Assembly (NCBI GenBank): GCA_964540765.1
Contig: CAZINW010000006.1
Coordinates: 15,915 to 79,914, forward strand
DNA: 64,000 bases
From: CAZJLN01 sp964540765
Lineage (GTDB): Bacteria; Chloroflexota; Anaerolineae; Anaerolineales; Anaerolineaceae
Direction: 5' to 3'
The notes beneath the pieces were generated by a model that saw only the letters and a list, made by a program, of their open reading frames with translations, had not been told where the DNA came from and searched no databases. The position numbers and the translations under genes are program-made. Positions 14,301-22,520 of the stretch are shown piece by piece; positions within the stretch are counted from its first letter, which is position 1, and every line of letters starts with the position of its first letter.

Positions 14301-17086
14301 TGCCCTCACTCGTCGCCCTGGATATTGAAACCACCGGTCTCGACCCTTCCGCCGACGCCATCATCGAAATCGCCGCGGTGAAATTCAACCATAAGCGCAT
14401 CGAGGCGGAATGGTCCACCCTTATCAACCCGCGCATGTCCATCTCCGCTTTCATCACGCGCCTCACTGGCATCACTAACAACATGGTGATGCACGCGCCC
14501 CTGCTGATCGACGTCCTGCCTGATTTGGTGACCTTCGTGGGCGACCTGCCCGTGGTGGGGCACAATGTGGCATTTGACCTGGGCTTCCTCAACAAGGCGG
14601 GTGCACTCAGGCAGAACCTCTCAATCGACACCTACGAGCTGGCAGCCGTATTGATGCCCACCGCCAGCCGCTACAACCTCTCCGCCCTCGGGCAGCAGCT
14701 CGGCATCCTCCAGCCTGCCACCCACCGCGCCCTGGACGATACGCGTGCCACGCATGCCGTCTATCAGGCATTGCTGGAGAAAGCGCGCACTCTGCCGCTG
14801 GATCTGATCGCCGAGATTGTGCGCCTGTGCGACGGGCTCGGCTGGCGTGCTGAGATCCCCTTCCGCCAGGTGCTGCAGGAACAGATCAAGCAGCCCGTCA
14901 AAGCCAAACCTGACCAACCCGATGCTGCGGGGCCTTTATTTGATGCCCCTGACCACAGCCTGAACACCACGCTGGTGCCCAATGACATGATGACCCCGCT
15001 GGATATCGACGAGGCGGCAGCCATCCTGGAAGCCGGCGGTCCCTTCTCCAAGCGCTTCCCCGAATATGAGAACCGCCCCCAGCAGGTTTCAATGCTGCGC
15101 GCTGTGGCGAACGCCTTCAACGAGTCCCAGCATTTGCTGGTGGAAGCTGGCACGGGCACGGGCAAGTCATTTGCCTACCTGGTGCCTGCTGCTCTGTGGG
15201 CGATGCAGAACAACGCACGCGTAGTGATCTCGACCAACACCATCAACCTGCAGGATCAACTCATCCAGAAAGATATCCCCGATCTATGCAAAGCGCTTGA
15301 CCTCGACCTGCAGGCAGCCGTCTTGAAGGGGCGCAGCAATTACCTCTGTCCGCGTCGCCTGGCGCTGATGCGCAAGCGCTCGCCTGAGAACCAGGACGAG
15401 ATGCGCGTGTTGGCAAAGGTGTTGGTGTGGCTGCTGGAATCGCACAGCGGAGACCGCAGTGAGATCAACCTGAACGGACCGGCGGAACGCATGGTCTGGT
15501 CGCGTCTCTCGGCTGAGGATGAGGGCTGCAAGCTGGAAGTGTGCCTGAAGCGTACCGGCGGACGCTGCCCGTTCTACCAGGCACGCATGGCGGCTGAGAG
15601 CGCACACATCCTCATCGTCAACCATGCGCTGCTGCTGGCAGATGCCGCCACCAACAACCACGTGCTCCCGCGCTACAGCTACCTGGTGATCGATGAAGCC
15701 CATCACATCGAATCCGCCACCACGGATGCAATGTCGTTCAAGGTGCGTGAGCAGGATATCACCCGCCTGATGCGTGAGCTGGGCGGCGCGGAGACGGGCA
15801 CACTCGGCAGGCTGATGGGCATCTCACGCGAACTGCTGAAGCCAACTGACTTGATGGTGATAACCCAGATGGTAAACCAGGCGGCTGACCTGGCATTCCG
15901 CTTTGAGAACCAGATGAACAGCTATTTCAAGGCACTGGATTACTTCCTGAAGGAGCAGCGCGAGGGCAAATCGGTGGGGACGTATGCGCAGCAGGTGCGC
16001 ATCCTGAAATCCACACGTACTTTGCCATGCTGGATGGACGTGGAGATCGCCTGGGAACAGGCGGCTGAGACGCTCAAAAGCCTGCAGGAGATGATCAAAC
16101 GCGTGCGAGAACCACTGAGCCAACTGGCGGAGGATGCCGAAGACATGGCAGGCAGCCTTGGCTCGCTCAGCATGATGCTGGAGGAGATCGGGCGCAACCT
16201 GACCGGTCTGACATTAGAACCGGAGGAAAACCAGATCTACTGGGTGGAGTTGGACCCCAATCGCGGGCGTATTACCCTGCAGGTGGCGCCGCTGCACATC
16301 GGCACGCTAATGGAGAAATACCTGTGGTTCGAGAAAGCCAGCGTGATCCTGACCTCCGCCACGCTGACGACCAATGGCGAGTTTGATTACATCCGCAAGC
16401 GCCTGAATGGGCAGGATGCGGAGGAGCTAACCGTGGGCTCCCCCTTTGACTATGAAAACGCAGCCATGGTGTACCTGGCAACAGACATCCCCGAACCGAA
16501 TGACGGGCATGGGCACCAAAAGATGCTCGAGAACACGCTGGTGAACCTGGCAAAAGCCACGGGGGGGCGTATGCTGGTGCTGTTCACCTCGTATGCGCAG
16601 TTGCAAAAGACCTCGCAGGCGATCGAGGGACCGCTCTCGAAGGCGGACATCACCGTGTATGAGCAGGGCGAAGGAGCTTCTGCCAGCTCGCTGCTGGATA
16701 GCTTCCGTGACACGGACAGAGCCGTGCTGCTGGGAACGCGCGCATTCTGGGAGGGGGTGGACGTGCCCGGCGAGGCACTTTCGGTACTGGTGATCGCCAA
16801 GCTGCCCTTTGACGTGCCAACAGACCCGATCATAGCAGCGCGCTCGGAGACCTTTGACGACCCCTTCAACGAGTACAGCCTGCCTGAGGCGATCTTGCGC
16901 TTCCGCCAAGGGTTTGGACGGTTGATCCGCACGCAGACTGACCGCGGCATCGTGGTGATATTGGATAAGCGCCTGCTGACCAAGCGTTATGGAAGGTTGT
17001 TCATGGACTCGCTGCCAACATGCAACGTGGTGCAGGGCTCGGTACTGAATTTGCCCGAGCGGGCGACGAGGTGGTTGAATCTGTAG
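14300..17086 (+). CDS. dinG: DnaQ-like exonuclease / DinG-type helicase fusion
   Basis: 928 residues. Residues 1-170 form a DEDDh 3'-5' exonuclease (ALDIETTGLDP with the first acidic pair, VVGHNVAFDLGFL, HRALDDTRATHAVY). From about 250 on lies an XPD/DinG superfamily-2 helicase: Walker A EAGTGTGKS near 282, an Fe-S type Cys set (about 350, 410-415, 424), DEAH box VIDEAHHIE near 465, and C-terminal motifs GTRAFWEGVDVPGEAL and QGFGRLIRT. This layout matches Gram-positive DinG/YpvA, in which the domain acts as a nuclease; E. coli DinG lacks the exonuclease. It probably works on R-loops, D-loops or damaged DNA. The gene is GC-richer than its neighbours. An insertion sequence ends 71 bases upstream. 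Confidence 0.93.
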   Translation: MPSLVALDIETTGLDPSADAIIEIAAVKFNHKRIEAEWSTLINPRMSISAFITRLTGITNNMVMHAPLLIDVLPDLVTFVGDLPVVGHNVAFDLGFLNKAGALRQNLSIDTYELAAVLMPTASRYNLSALGQQLGILQPATHRALDDTRATHAVYQALLEKARTLPLDLIAEIVRLCDGLGWRAEIPFRQVLQEQIKQPVKAKPDQPDAAGPLFDAPDHSLNTTLVPNDMMTPLDIDEAAAILEAGGPFSKRFPEYENRPQQVSMLRAVANAFNESQHLLVEAGTGTGKSFAYLVPAALWAMQNNARVVISTNTINLQDQLIQKDIPDLCKALDLDLQAAVLKGRSNYLCPRRLALMRKRSPENQDEMRVLAKVLVWLLESHSGDRSEINLNGPAERMVWSRLSAEDEGCKLEVCLKRTGGRCPFYQARMAAESAHILIVNHALLLADAATNNHVLPRYSYLVIDEAHHIESATTDAMSFKVREQDITRLMRELGGAETGTLGRLMGISRELLKPTDLMVITQMVNQAADLAFRFENQMNSYFKALDYFLKEQREGKSVGTYAQQVRILKSTRTLPCWMDVEIAWEQAAETLKSLQEMIKRVREPLSQLAEDAEDMAGSLGSLSMMLEEIGRNLTGLTLEPEENQIYWVELDPNRGRITLQVAPLHIGTLMEKYLWFEKASVILTSATLTTNGEFDYIRKRLNGQDAEELTVGSPFDYENAAMVYLATDIPEPNDGHGHQKMLENTLVNLAKATGGRMLVLFTSYAQLQKTSQAIEGPLSKADITVYEQGEGASASSLLDSFRDTDRAVLLGTRAFWEGVDVPGEALSVLVIAKLPFDVPTDPIIAARSETFDDPFNEYSLPEAILRFRQGFGRLIRTQTDRGIVVILDKRLLTKRYGRLFMDSLPTCNVVQGSVLNLPERATRWLNL

Positions 17087-17092
17087 GTGGGT

Positions 17093-17121
17093 AGTCTCCA
17101 GTCGTTAAGTCGTTAGTCGAA
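17093..17121. repeat. Heptanucleotide tandem repeat (AGTCGTT type)
   Basis: AGTCTCC, AGTCGTTA, AGTCGTT, AGTCGAA follow one another just after the dinG stop. On the other strand this is the same GACTNNN motif as in the array at 1127. One unit has 8 bases. Confidence 0.6.
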
Positions 17122-17169
17122 AAATCGTATAATCAATTTGGTGGGTAGTCCTGGAAAAAAGAAAATGCC

Positions 17170-18597
17170 ATGAGCAATGACAATTCCTATCTTCTCTCTA
17201 AAACTGACTTTCTACTTTACCTCGAATGTCCGATGCACCTGTGGGCAAAGGTGCACGGTCAGTCTGACTTGACGCCTTCCCCGATGATGCAGAGCTTGTT
17301 CAGGCAGGGATACGAGGTTGAGCAGCTGGCACTGAAATACCTGCGTGAGTTCGTTATCCGCCCATCAGCAGGCAAGCGCATCAGCAGCCAGGAGACATTC
17401 AGCGATGTACCGTTCGCTGCCAGGGTGGACGCGCTCGTGCATGTCCCCGCCACGGATTGCTACGATCTCTATGAGATCAAGAGCAGCACGAGTGTAGACA
17501 AGGAGCATTATTGGGACTGCGCTTTCCAATACCTGGTATTAAAGCAATACCTCAGAATTGAGCATGTTTTCCTGCTGCATTTAAATGGTGAATACATACT
17601 GAGGGATCATTTGGACATGGAGCAGCTTTTCGTGGCAGAAGATGTCACCGGCAAGGTGCAGGAATACGCAGAAAGCGCAAAGGATGAAAGGCAAAAAGCG
17701 CTTCAAGTGGCATTGCGTGAAGAATCGCATGGGATTGAGCACTGCTACAGCCCGAAGAGCTGTCCCTGCCCGCAGCTCTGTCATCCATCCCTGCCTGATT
17801 TCTCCATCTATGATATTGCCGGCTTGCACAAACCAAAAAAGCAGGCACTCGAACGCATGGGCATCCTCGAGGCTGCCAAGGTGCCACCCATTTTCAAATT
17901 GAATGAAAACCAGCGCCAGATCGTCCATATGGCACAGCACGGCATGCCCCTGGTGGACCAGGATGGCATTCGCAATGCATTGGCGCAGCTTTCATTCCCG
18001 CTTTATTTCCTGGATTACGAAACCTTTAACGCAGCCATCCCCATGTATGCGGGCTATCATCCCCAGCAGCAGATGGTCTTTCAATATTCCCTGCACCGTC
18101 TGGACGCCCTCGGAGGTATCCTGACCCACACGGAGCATGTCTGCACGGATCGCAAGGAACCTTCACTTGATTTGCTGAGTAAACTCAGCCATGAGGTTGG
18201 CAGTTGTGGGACGGTATTGGTGTGGAACAAGTCGTTTGAGATGACCCGCAATTCCGAAATGGCGGAGATCCACCCGGAGTATCAGCCGTCCCTGGAGGAT
18301 ATGAACAGCAGGATTTACGATCTGGCGGATTTTGTCAAGAAAGGGCTGTACCTGCATCCAGGCTTCAGGGGGAGCTGGTCGATCAAGAACGTGCTGCCGG
18401 TGATGGTGCCAGGGTTGAGCTACGAGGATATGGAGATTGGCGAAGGGGGACAGGCTTCAGAAGCCTGGTGGCAGATGGTGTATGGCAACGCTCCCTTAGA
18501 AGAAAAGGAGCGCACCCGGCAGGCACTGTTAAAGTACTGCGAGCTGGATACGCTGGCGATGGTGAGGATATACGAGCGCTTGGTGGAGGAATCTTAG
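17170..18597 (+). CDS. DUF2779 family protein with PD-(D/E)XK nuclease-like and RNase H-like parts
   Basis: 475 residues. The N-terminal part begins LLSKTDFLLYLECPMHLW, the usual entry to DUF2779/RecB-Cas4-like proteins, and has a nuclease core with VDALVHV and YEIKSST (about 84-102; Glu and Lys of the PD-(D/E)XK site). Four Cys residues at about 193-207 (CYSPKSCPCPQLC) resemble an Fe-S or zinc cluster as in Cas4. The second half starts FLDYETFNAAIP (about 280), an RNase H-fold exonuclease-like motif, and ends CELDTLAMVRIYERL. The role is unknown; DNA processing is likely, and it follows dinG on the same strand. No CRISPR array is nearby. The ribosome site at ATG 17170 is weak. Confidence 0.85.
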   Translation: MSNDNSYLLSKTDFLLYLECPMHLWAKVHGQSDLTPSPMMQSLFRQGYEVEQLALKYLREFVIRPSAGKRISSQETFSDVPFAARVDALVHVPATDCYDLYEIKSSTSVDKEHYWDCAFQYLVLKQYLRIEHVFLLHLNGEYILRDHLDMEQLFVAEDVTGKVQEYAESAKDERQKALQVALREESHGIEHCYSPKSCPCPQLCHPSLPDFSIYDIAGLHKPKKQALERMGILEAAKVPPIFKLNENQRQIVHMAQHGMPLVDQDGIRNALAQLSFPLYFLDYETFNAAIPMYAGYHPQQQMVFQYSLHRLDALGGILTHTEHVCTDRKEPSLDLLSKLSHEVGSCGTVLVWNKSFEMTRNSEMAEIHPEYQPSLEDMNSRIYDLADFVKKGLYLHPGFRGSWSIKNVLPVMVPGLSYEDMEIGEGGQASEAWWQMVYGNAPLEEKERTRQALLKYCELDTLAMVRIYERLVEES

Positions 18598-18600
18598 CCA

Positions 18601-18635
18601 ATAGTCGGTAGTCAATAGTCGCTAGTCGAAAGTCA
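18601..18635. repeat. Heptanucleotide tandem repeat, 5 units
   Basis: ATAGTCG, GTAGTCA, ATAGTCG, CTAGTCG, AAAGTCA in perfect 7-base register, starting 3 bases after the DUF2779 stop. It is the complement of the GACTA motif at 1127-1161. Confidence 0.85.
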
Positions 18636-18753
18636 AAGAGCAAAGATCGCCAAGTTTGAAAAGATCGCCAAGTTCGCCACGAAAATACACACACCACCTC
18701 CTATTTTTAATGCTACAATAATCCCAACCGCATGAAACCACAGAAGGAAAGCC

Positions 18754-18886
18754 ATGCCCCGCGCCTGAGATCAAAAATAAGCTTGTGCAGCGCGAAATCA
18801 CCGCCGACTACGCCGCCATTGACCGCCTGGTGTATGAGTTGTATGAGTTGACCAATGAGGAGATTGAGATTTTGGAGGGCTCTTAA
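18754..18886 (+). pseudogene. Remnant of a restriction-modification-type protein C-terminus
   Basis: A frame ending at TAA 18884-18886 reads EIKNKLVQREITADYAAIDRLVYELYELTNEEIEILEGS. The IDRLVYELYxLTEEEIxIVEG pattern is the usual C-terminal end of Eco57I-like DNA methyltransferases and related proteins. Only about 40 residues remain. An ATG at 18754 with AAGGAAAGCC upstream opens a four-codon frame one base out of register, so the rest has been deleted or shifted. It lies between a heptamer array and the second dispersed repeat. Confidence 0.5.
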
Positions 18887-18887
18887 T

Positions 18888-19072
18888 TTGTCATTGCGAG
18901 GAATATCATCCCAGTTCCTTTCTGGGGCGAAGCAATCTCAGGTTTTGGAAAATGAGATCGCTATACTGCGTACCCCGCTCCGCTCTGCGTACCCTGTGGG
19001 CACTGCACCCCTTGGGGCTGCATCCCTTTGGGATTGAAATGGGAATGACACGAAAGGTTTTTCAACACCCTC
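18888..19072. repeat. Dispersed intergenic repeat, copy 2 (MITE-like)
   Basis: About 185 bp, nearly identical to 2868-3019 and on the same strand. It has about 33 extra bases made of CCCCTTGGGG/CCCTTTGGG-like palindromes near the right end. It begins 2 bases after the stop of the methyltransferase remnant and ends with the same TTTTTCAACACCCTC, shortly before another tandem array. Confidence 0.85.
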
Positions 19073-19082
19073 ATTTCTCTTT

Positions 19083-19166
19083 CTTTGTACCCCTACGGGG
19101 CACTTTGTACCCCTGCGGGGCACTTTGTACCCCTACGGGGCACTTTGTACCCCTGCGGGGCACTTT
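19083..19166. repeat. 20-bp tandem repeat, four units, each a small hairpin
   Basis: Four units of CTTTGTACCCCTRCGGGGCA, alternating TAC and TGC in the centre, plus a partial fifth. Each unit folds as CCCC-TRC-GGGG. The array lies 3' of fhs (minus strand), about 30-110 bases beyond its stop. Units are contiguous, with no spacers, so it is not a CRISPR array. Confidence 0.9.
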
Positions 19167-19194
19167 GACTAATGACTAACAACTAATGACTTTT
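19167..19194. repeat. Heptanucleotide tandem repeat, 4 units
   Basis: GACTAAT, GACTAAC, AACTAAT, GACTTTT, joined to the 20-bp array on one side and to the fhs stop codon on the other. Same motif family as the arrays at 1127, 17093 and 18601. Confidence 0.75.
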
Positions 19195-21123
19195 TTAAGA
19201 CAACCCCAAAATCCTGTCCGTCTCCAAATCTATATCAATGTCATAGTAAGCTGGCCTCGTGGGTAGACCGGGCATGGTGCTCATGGTGCCCAGCAGCGGG
19301 TAGAGGAAGCCTGCGCCGATGGAAGCACTCACATCCCGGATGGGAATGCGGAAGCCCTTCGGTACGCCCTTCAGGCTGGCATCATGGCTGAGGCTGAGGT
19401 GCGTCTTTGCCATGCAGATGGGCAATTTGTCATAGCCCAGGTGCGTGTACTCTGCGATGCGCGCTTCCGCTTCAGGGCTGTAATCGACGCCGTCCGCGCC
19501 GTACACGTCGCGCGCAATGATCTCGATCTTATCCTTGATGGGCAGGTCCAGGTCATAGAGGAATTTAAAGCTGGCAGGCTTTTCTGCGGCTTTCATCACA
19601 GCCCTGCCAAGCTCAACTGCGCCTGCCCCGCCCTTCTCCCAGTTCTCACAGACAACGGCATCCACCACATCGCCTTCTTCCAAGGCAATCTTGCGGATAA
19701 GGGCAAGCTCGGATTCAGTATCGGTCGGGAAGCGGTTGATCGCCACGACCACGGGAATGCCAAACCTGCCCGCAATGCGGATGTGTGCCAGCAGATTGCC
19801 CATGCCAGCTTGCAGCAGTTCCAGGTTCTCATTGGTGTATTCAGGCGCCAGGGGCGTGCCTGCCACCACCTTGGGTCCGCCGCCGTGCATCTTGAGGGCG
19901 CGCACGGTTGCCACCAGCACAACCGCATTGGGCAGGTTGCCGGAATAACGGCATTTAATATCAAAGAATTTCTCCATGCCCATATCCGAGCCAAAGCCTG
20001 ATTCGGTGATAACGTAATCTGCCAACTTCAGCCCGATGCGGTCCGCCATGATGGAGCTGTTGCCGTGGGCGATATTGGCAAAGGGACCGGCATGCACGAA
20101 GACGGGCGTGCCCTCAAGCGTCTGCACCAGGTTGGGCTTGATGGTATCCTTCATCAGCACGGTCAGGGCACCGGCACAGCCGATGTCATCAGCCGTGATG
20201 GGCTCACCCTTGCGGTTCAGACCGATCACCATCCTGCCGATGCGGGCGCGCATATCTGCCAGACTGGTGGTGAGCGCCAGGATTGCCATTAGTTCACTGG
20301 CAACAGTGATGTAAAAATTGGTCTTGAGTTCAAAATTCTTTTCCTCAGATCCTTGCCCCACGGTGATGCCGCGCAGCATGCGGTCATTGATATCCAGACT
20401 ACGCCGCCAGGTGACTGTGGCAGGGTCGATATCCAGGCGGGCAAAGCGTGCTTTTTCCTCTTCGCTCAGTTGATCCGGGTCGGTTTCAGTAATGCCAAGA
20501 TTTTTCAAGCGTGCCTGCATGCCAATGGCGAAATGGCGCCTGCCCTGTTTGTCTTTGGGGCAGAGGCGGTCAAACAGGGCTTTGTCAGACTGGTAGGATT
20601 CATGGAACATGCGCGTATCGATGGCAGCCGCCAGCAGGTTGTTGGCAGCGGTGATGGCATGAATGTCACCCGTCAGGTGCAGGTTGAAATCTTCCATCGG
20701 GACGACCTGGGAGTAGCCTCCGCCGGCAGCCCCGCCCTTGATGCCAAAGGTCGGTCCCTGGGATGGCTGGCGAATGCAGGTGATCACGCGCTGCCCGAGG
20801 TGTGCACCCAGCGCCTGGCTAAGACCCACCGTTGTGGTGGTTTTACCTTCACCTAAAGGCGTGGGGGTGATGGCAGTCACATCAATGTACTTGCCATCGG
20901 GCACATCCGCCAGGCGCTCCAGCACGCTCAGCTTCACCTTGGCTTTATACTCACCGTAAAATTCGATCTCATCAGGCAACAAGCCCATTTCCTCTGCCAC
21001 CTGTGCAATGGGCTTCAGCCTGGCGTCCTGCGCGATCTCTATATCAGGAGGGACAGGTGTCAATCGGCTCAATGGGGTGGGGATAAAATGGGTCAGACCT
21101 GGTTTGGATTTGAAGGTAGTCAT
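19195..21123 (-). CDS. fhs: Formate--tetrahydrofolate ligase
   Basis: 642-residue ATP-dependent ligase that makes 10-formyl-THF from formate, the entry of one-carbon units and a step of the methyl branch of acetogenic metabolism. The P-loop TPLGEGKTTTTVGL is at about 84-97; QPSQGPTFGIKGGAAGGG, FNLHLTGDIHAI, TPVFVHAGPFANIAHGNSS and VVAGTPLAPEYTNENL are all family motifs. Bacterial enzymes usually have about 557 residues. This one has a longer N-terminus (about 60 residues before the core) and extra internal sequence, as in the C-terminal part of C1-THF synthases. AGGAG lies 8 bases before ATG 21123. No folD or other folate gene is adjacent. Confidence 0.95.
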   Translation of the reverse strand: MTTFKSKPGLTHFIPTPLSRLTPVPPDIEIAQDARLKPIAQVAEEMGLLPDEIEFYGEYKAKVKLSVLERLADVPDGKYIDVTAITPTPLGEGKTTTTVGLSQALGAHLGQRVITCIRQPSQGPTFGIKGGAAGGGYSQVVPMEDFNLHLTGDIHAITAANNLLAAAIDTRMFHESYQSDKALFDRLCPKDKQGRRHFAIGMQARLKNLGITETDPDQLSEEEKARFARLDIDPATVTWRRSLDINDRMLRGITVGQGSEEKNFELKTNFYITVASELMAILALTTSLADMRARIGRMVIGLNRKGEPITADDIGCAGALTVLMKDTIKPNLVQTLEGTPVFVHAGPFANIAHGNSSIMADRIGLKLADYVITESGFGSDMGMEKFFDIKCRYSGNLPNAVVLVATVRALKMHGGGPKVVAGTPLAPEYTNENLELLQAGMGNLLAHIRIAGRFGIPVVVAINRFPTDTESELALIRKIALEEGDVVDAVVCENWEKGGAGAVELGRAVMKAAEKPASFKFLYDLDLPIKDKIEIIARDVYGADGVDYSPEAEARIAEYTHLGYDKLPICMAKTHLSLSHDASLKGVPKGFRIPIRDVSASIGAGFLYPLLGTMSTMPGLPTRPAYYDIDIDLETDRILGLS

Positions 21124-21246
21124 CGATAAGCTCCTGGTTTGAATTCTTTAATAAATAATATCATTGATTTGAACTGGCGTGGAAACAACCCGGAAAAGTA
21201 GGAGGTGTGGAAGTGAAGTAAGCAAAGTCCAATCAAGGCTTCCATA

Positions 21247-21297
21247 TTGACACTTATAGGCCTAAGTGTAAATATAAGGCTTTCATATTTACACTTT
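21247..21297 (+). promoter_or_regulatory. Promoter-like region with nested inverted repeats upstream of the Fic gene
   Basis: TTGACA (21247-21252) is followed after 16-18 bases by AT-rich -10-like sequence (TAAATAT). Over it lie two inverted repeats: ACACTTA-N6-TAAGTGT (21250-21269) and GTGTAAATAT-N9-ATATTTACAC (21266-21294, perfect 10-bp arms). The half-site ACACTT(A/T) thus occurs three times. This looks like an operator. The winged-helix end of the Fic protein is a natural candidate to bind it. Confidence 0.55.
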
Positions 21298-21455
21298 AAG
21301 GACTATGTGTTAACATAATTATTGGACAGCGCCAAAAACTGTCAAAAGGATATTGGGCTTTTATTCCCAACCCACTGCCACCTGCTCTTGTCTGGAATGA
21401 GCAGCTTGTTTCCATTCTTGCAGAAGCAGAACGTGAGCTGGGTCAGCTATCAGCC

Positions 21456-22454
21456 ATGAGCAGTTCCTACCCTTACCCGCATATCCTCCTGCAACCCTTC
21501 AAGCACACTGAGGCAGTCATCTCATCCCATATTGAAGGGACACGAACATCATTGGCAGACCTTTACCATTATGAGATTGCGCAGCCTTCGTTCCTTGAGC
21601 CAAGCGGAGATGCCCGAGAAGTTTTGAATTACATGCATGCCATGGATTATGGACTGGAACGCTTTAATACCTTGCCAGTCAGCCTGCGGTTGATCCGTGA
21701 GCTGCATGGCATTCTCATGGAAGGCGTCCGGGGAGGGCTGATCAGCCCAGGTGCGTTTCGCCACAGTCAAAATTGGATCGGACCCGCAGGGTGTACGCTC
21801 TCAACGGCGCCATACGTACCACCCCCTATAGAAGAGATGATATCTGCACTCAATGCACTGGAAAAATTCTTATATGGCGGACAGGCGATCCCTCCATTGG
21901 TGCGTTTGGGATTGATCCATTATCAATTTGAAGCCATTCACCCCTTCCTGGATGGAAATGGACGCGTTGGCAGGCTCCTGATCGTGATCCTTTTGTGCGC
22001 CTGGGGTCTTTTACCGCAGCCCGTGTTGAATTTAAGCCCTTATTTTGATCGGTACCGCCAGGCATATTATGACAATTTGCTGGCAGTCTCACAAAATGGG
22101 AGTTGGGAAGACTGGCTAATTTTCTTTTTGCGAGGTCTGCGGGATCAAGCCCATGACGGAACATACCGTATGGATCTTTTAAAGGAAATACGGATCAAAT
22201 ACCAGCCTGTGATCGACGCAGAACGCAACAAAGCGCGCATGACTGAAATTGTCGAATTCCTGTTCTCCAGACCAATCCTTACCATCAAACAGGCTGCTGA
22301 TGGGCTGGGAATTCCCTTGAAAACAATTGGGAATTACTTTGCCAAACTCCAGCGAGTGGACATATTGCACGAAAAAACGACATTTGGCAGGAACCGTATA
22401 TTCCAAGCTGATGAAATCCTCAATGCCATCAAGGGCTTTGATGGATTAACTTAA
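21456..22454 (+). CDS. Fic family protein (AMP transferase) with C-terminal winged helix
   Basis: 332 residues from ATG 21456. The catalytic loop HPFLDGNGRVGR lies at about 166-177. The inhibitory helix motif S-S-H-I-E-G (about 22-27, class (S/T)xxxE(G/N)) is present, so activity should be self-restrained. Residues 265-320 resemble a winged helix (LTIKQAADGLGIPLKTIGNYFAKLQRVDIL). Fic enzymes transfer AMP from ATP to target proteins. The family N-terminus is encoded upstream in the same frame (GYWAFIPNPLPPALVWNEQL, from about 21348). That frame contains no ATG, GTG or TTG before 21456, back to a stop at 21297. The gene therefore either uses a rare start (ATT, CTG) or has lost its first codons. 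Convergent with the lipoprotein gene. Confidence 0.82.
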   Translation: MSSSYPYPHILLQPFKHTEAVISSHIEGTRTSLADLYHYEIAQPSFLEPSGDAREVLNYMHAMDYGLERFNTLPVSLRLIRELHGILMEGVRGGLISPGAFRHSQNWIGPAGCTLSTAPYVPPPIEEMISALNALEKFLYGGQAIPPLVRLGLIHYQFEAIHPFLDGNGRVGRLLIVILLCAWGLLPQPVLNLSPYFDRYRQAYYDNLLAVSQNGSWEDWLIFFLRGLRDQAHDGTYRMDLLKEIRIKYQPVIDAERNKARMTEIVEFLFSRPILTIKQAADGLGIPLKTIGNYFAKLQRVDILHEKTTFGRNRIFQADEILNAIKGFDGLT

Positions 22455-22520
22455 ATTTTGCGCATGCTGTAGAAAGTAATGGCAGGCGCAATTATTCAGC
22501 AAGCTCTAAAACAGCCTGGA

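Noticed and set aside
17170..18597. Cas4 or other CRISPR-related role for the DUF2779 protein
   Set aside because: The nuclease part is Cas4-like, but no cas genes or arrays exist in the window, and the DUF2779 second half is not found in Cas4.
19083..19166. Regular 20-bp repeats that could suggest a CRISPR array
   Set aside because: Units are contiguous with no spacers, and no cas genes are near. It is a simple tandem array.
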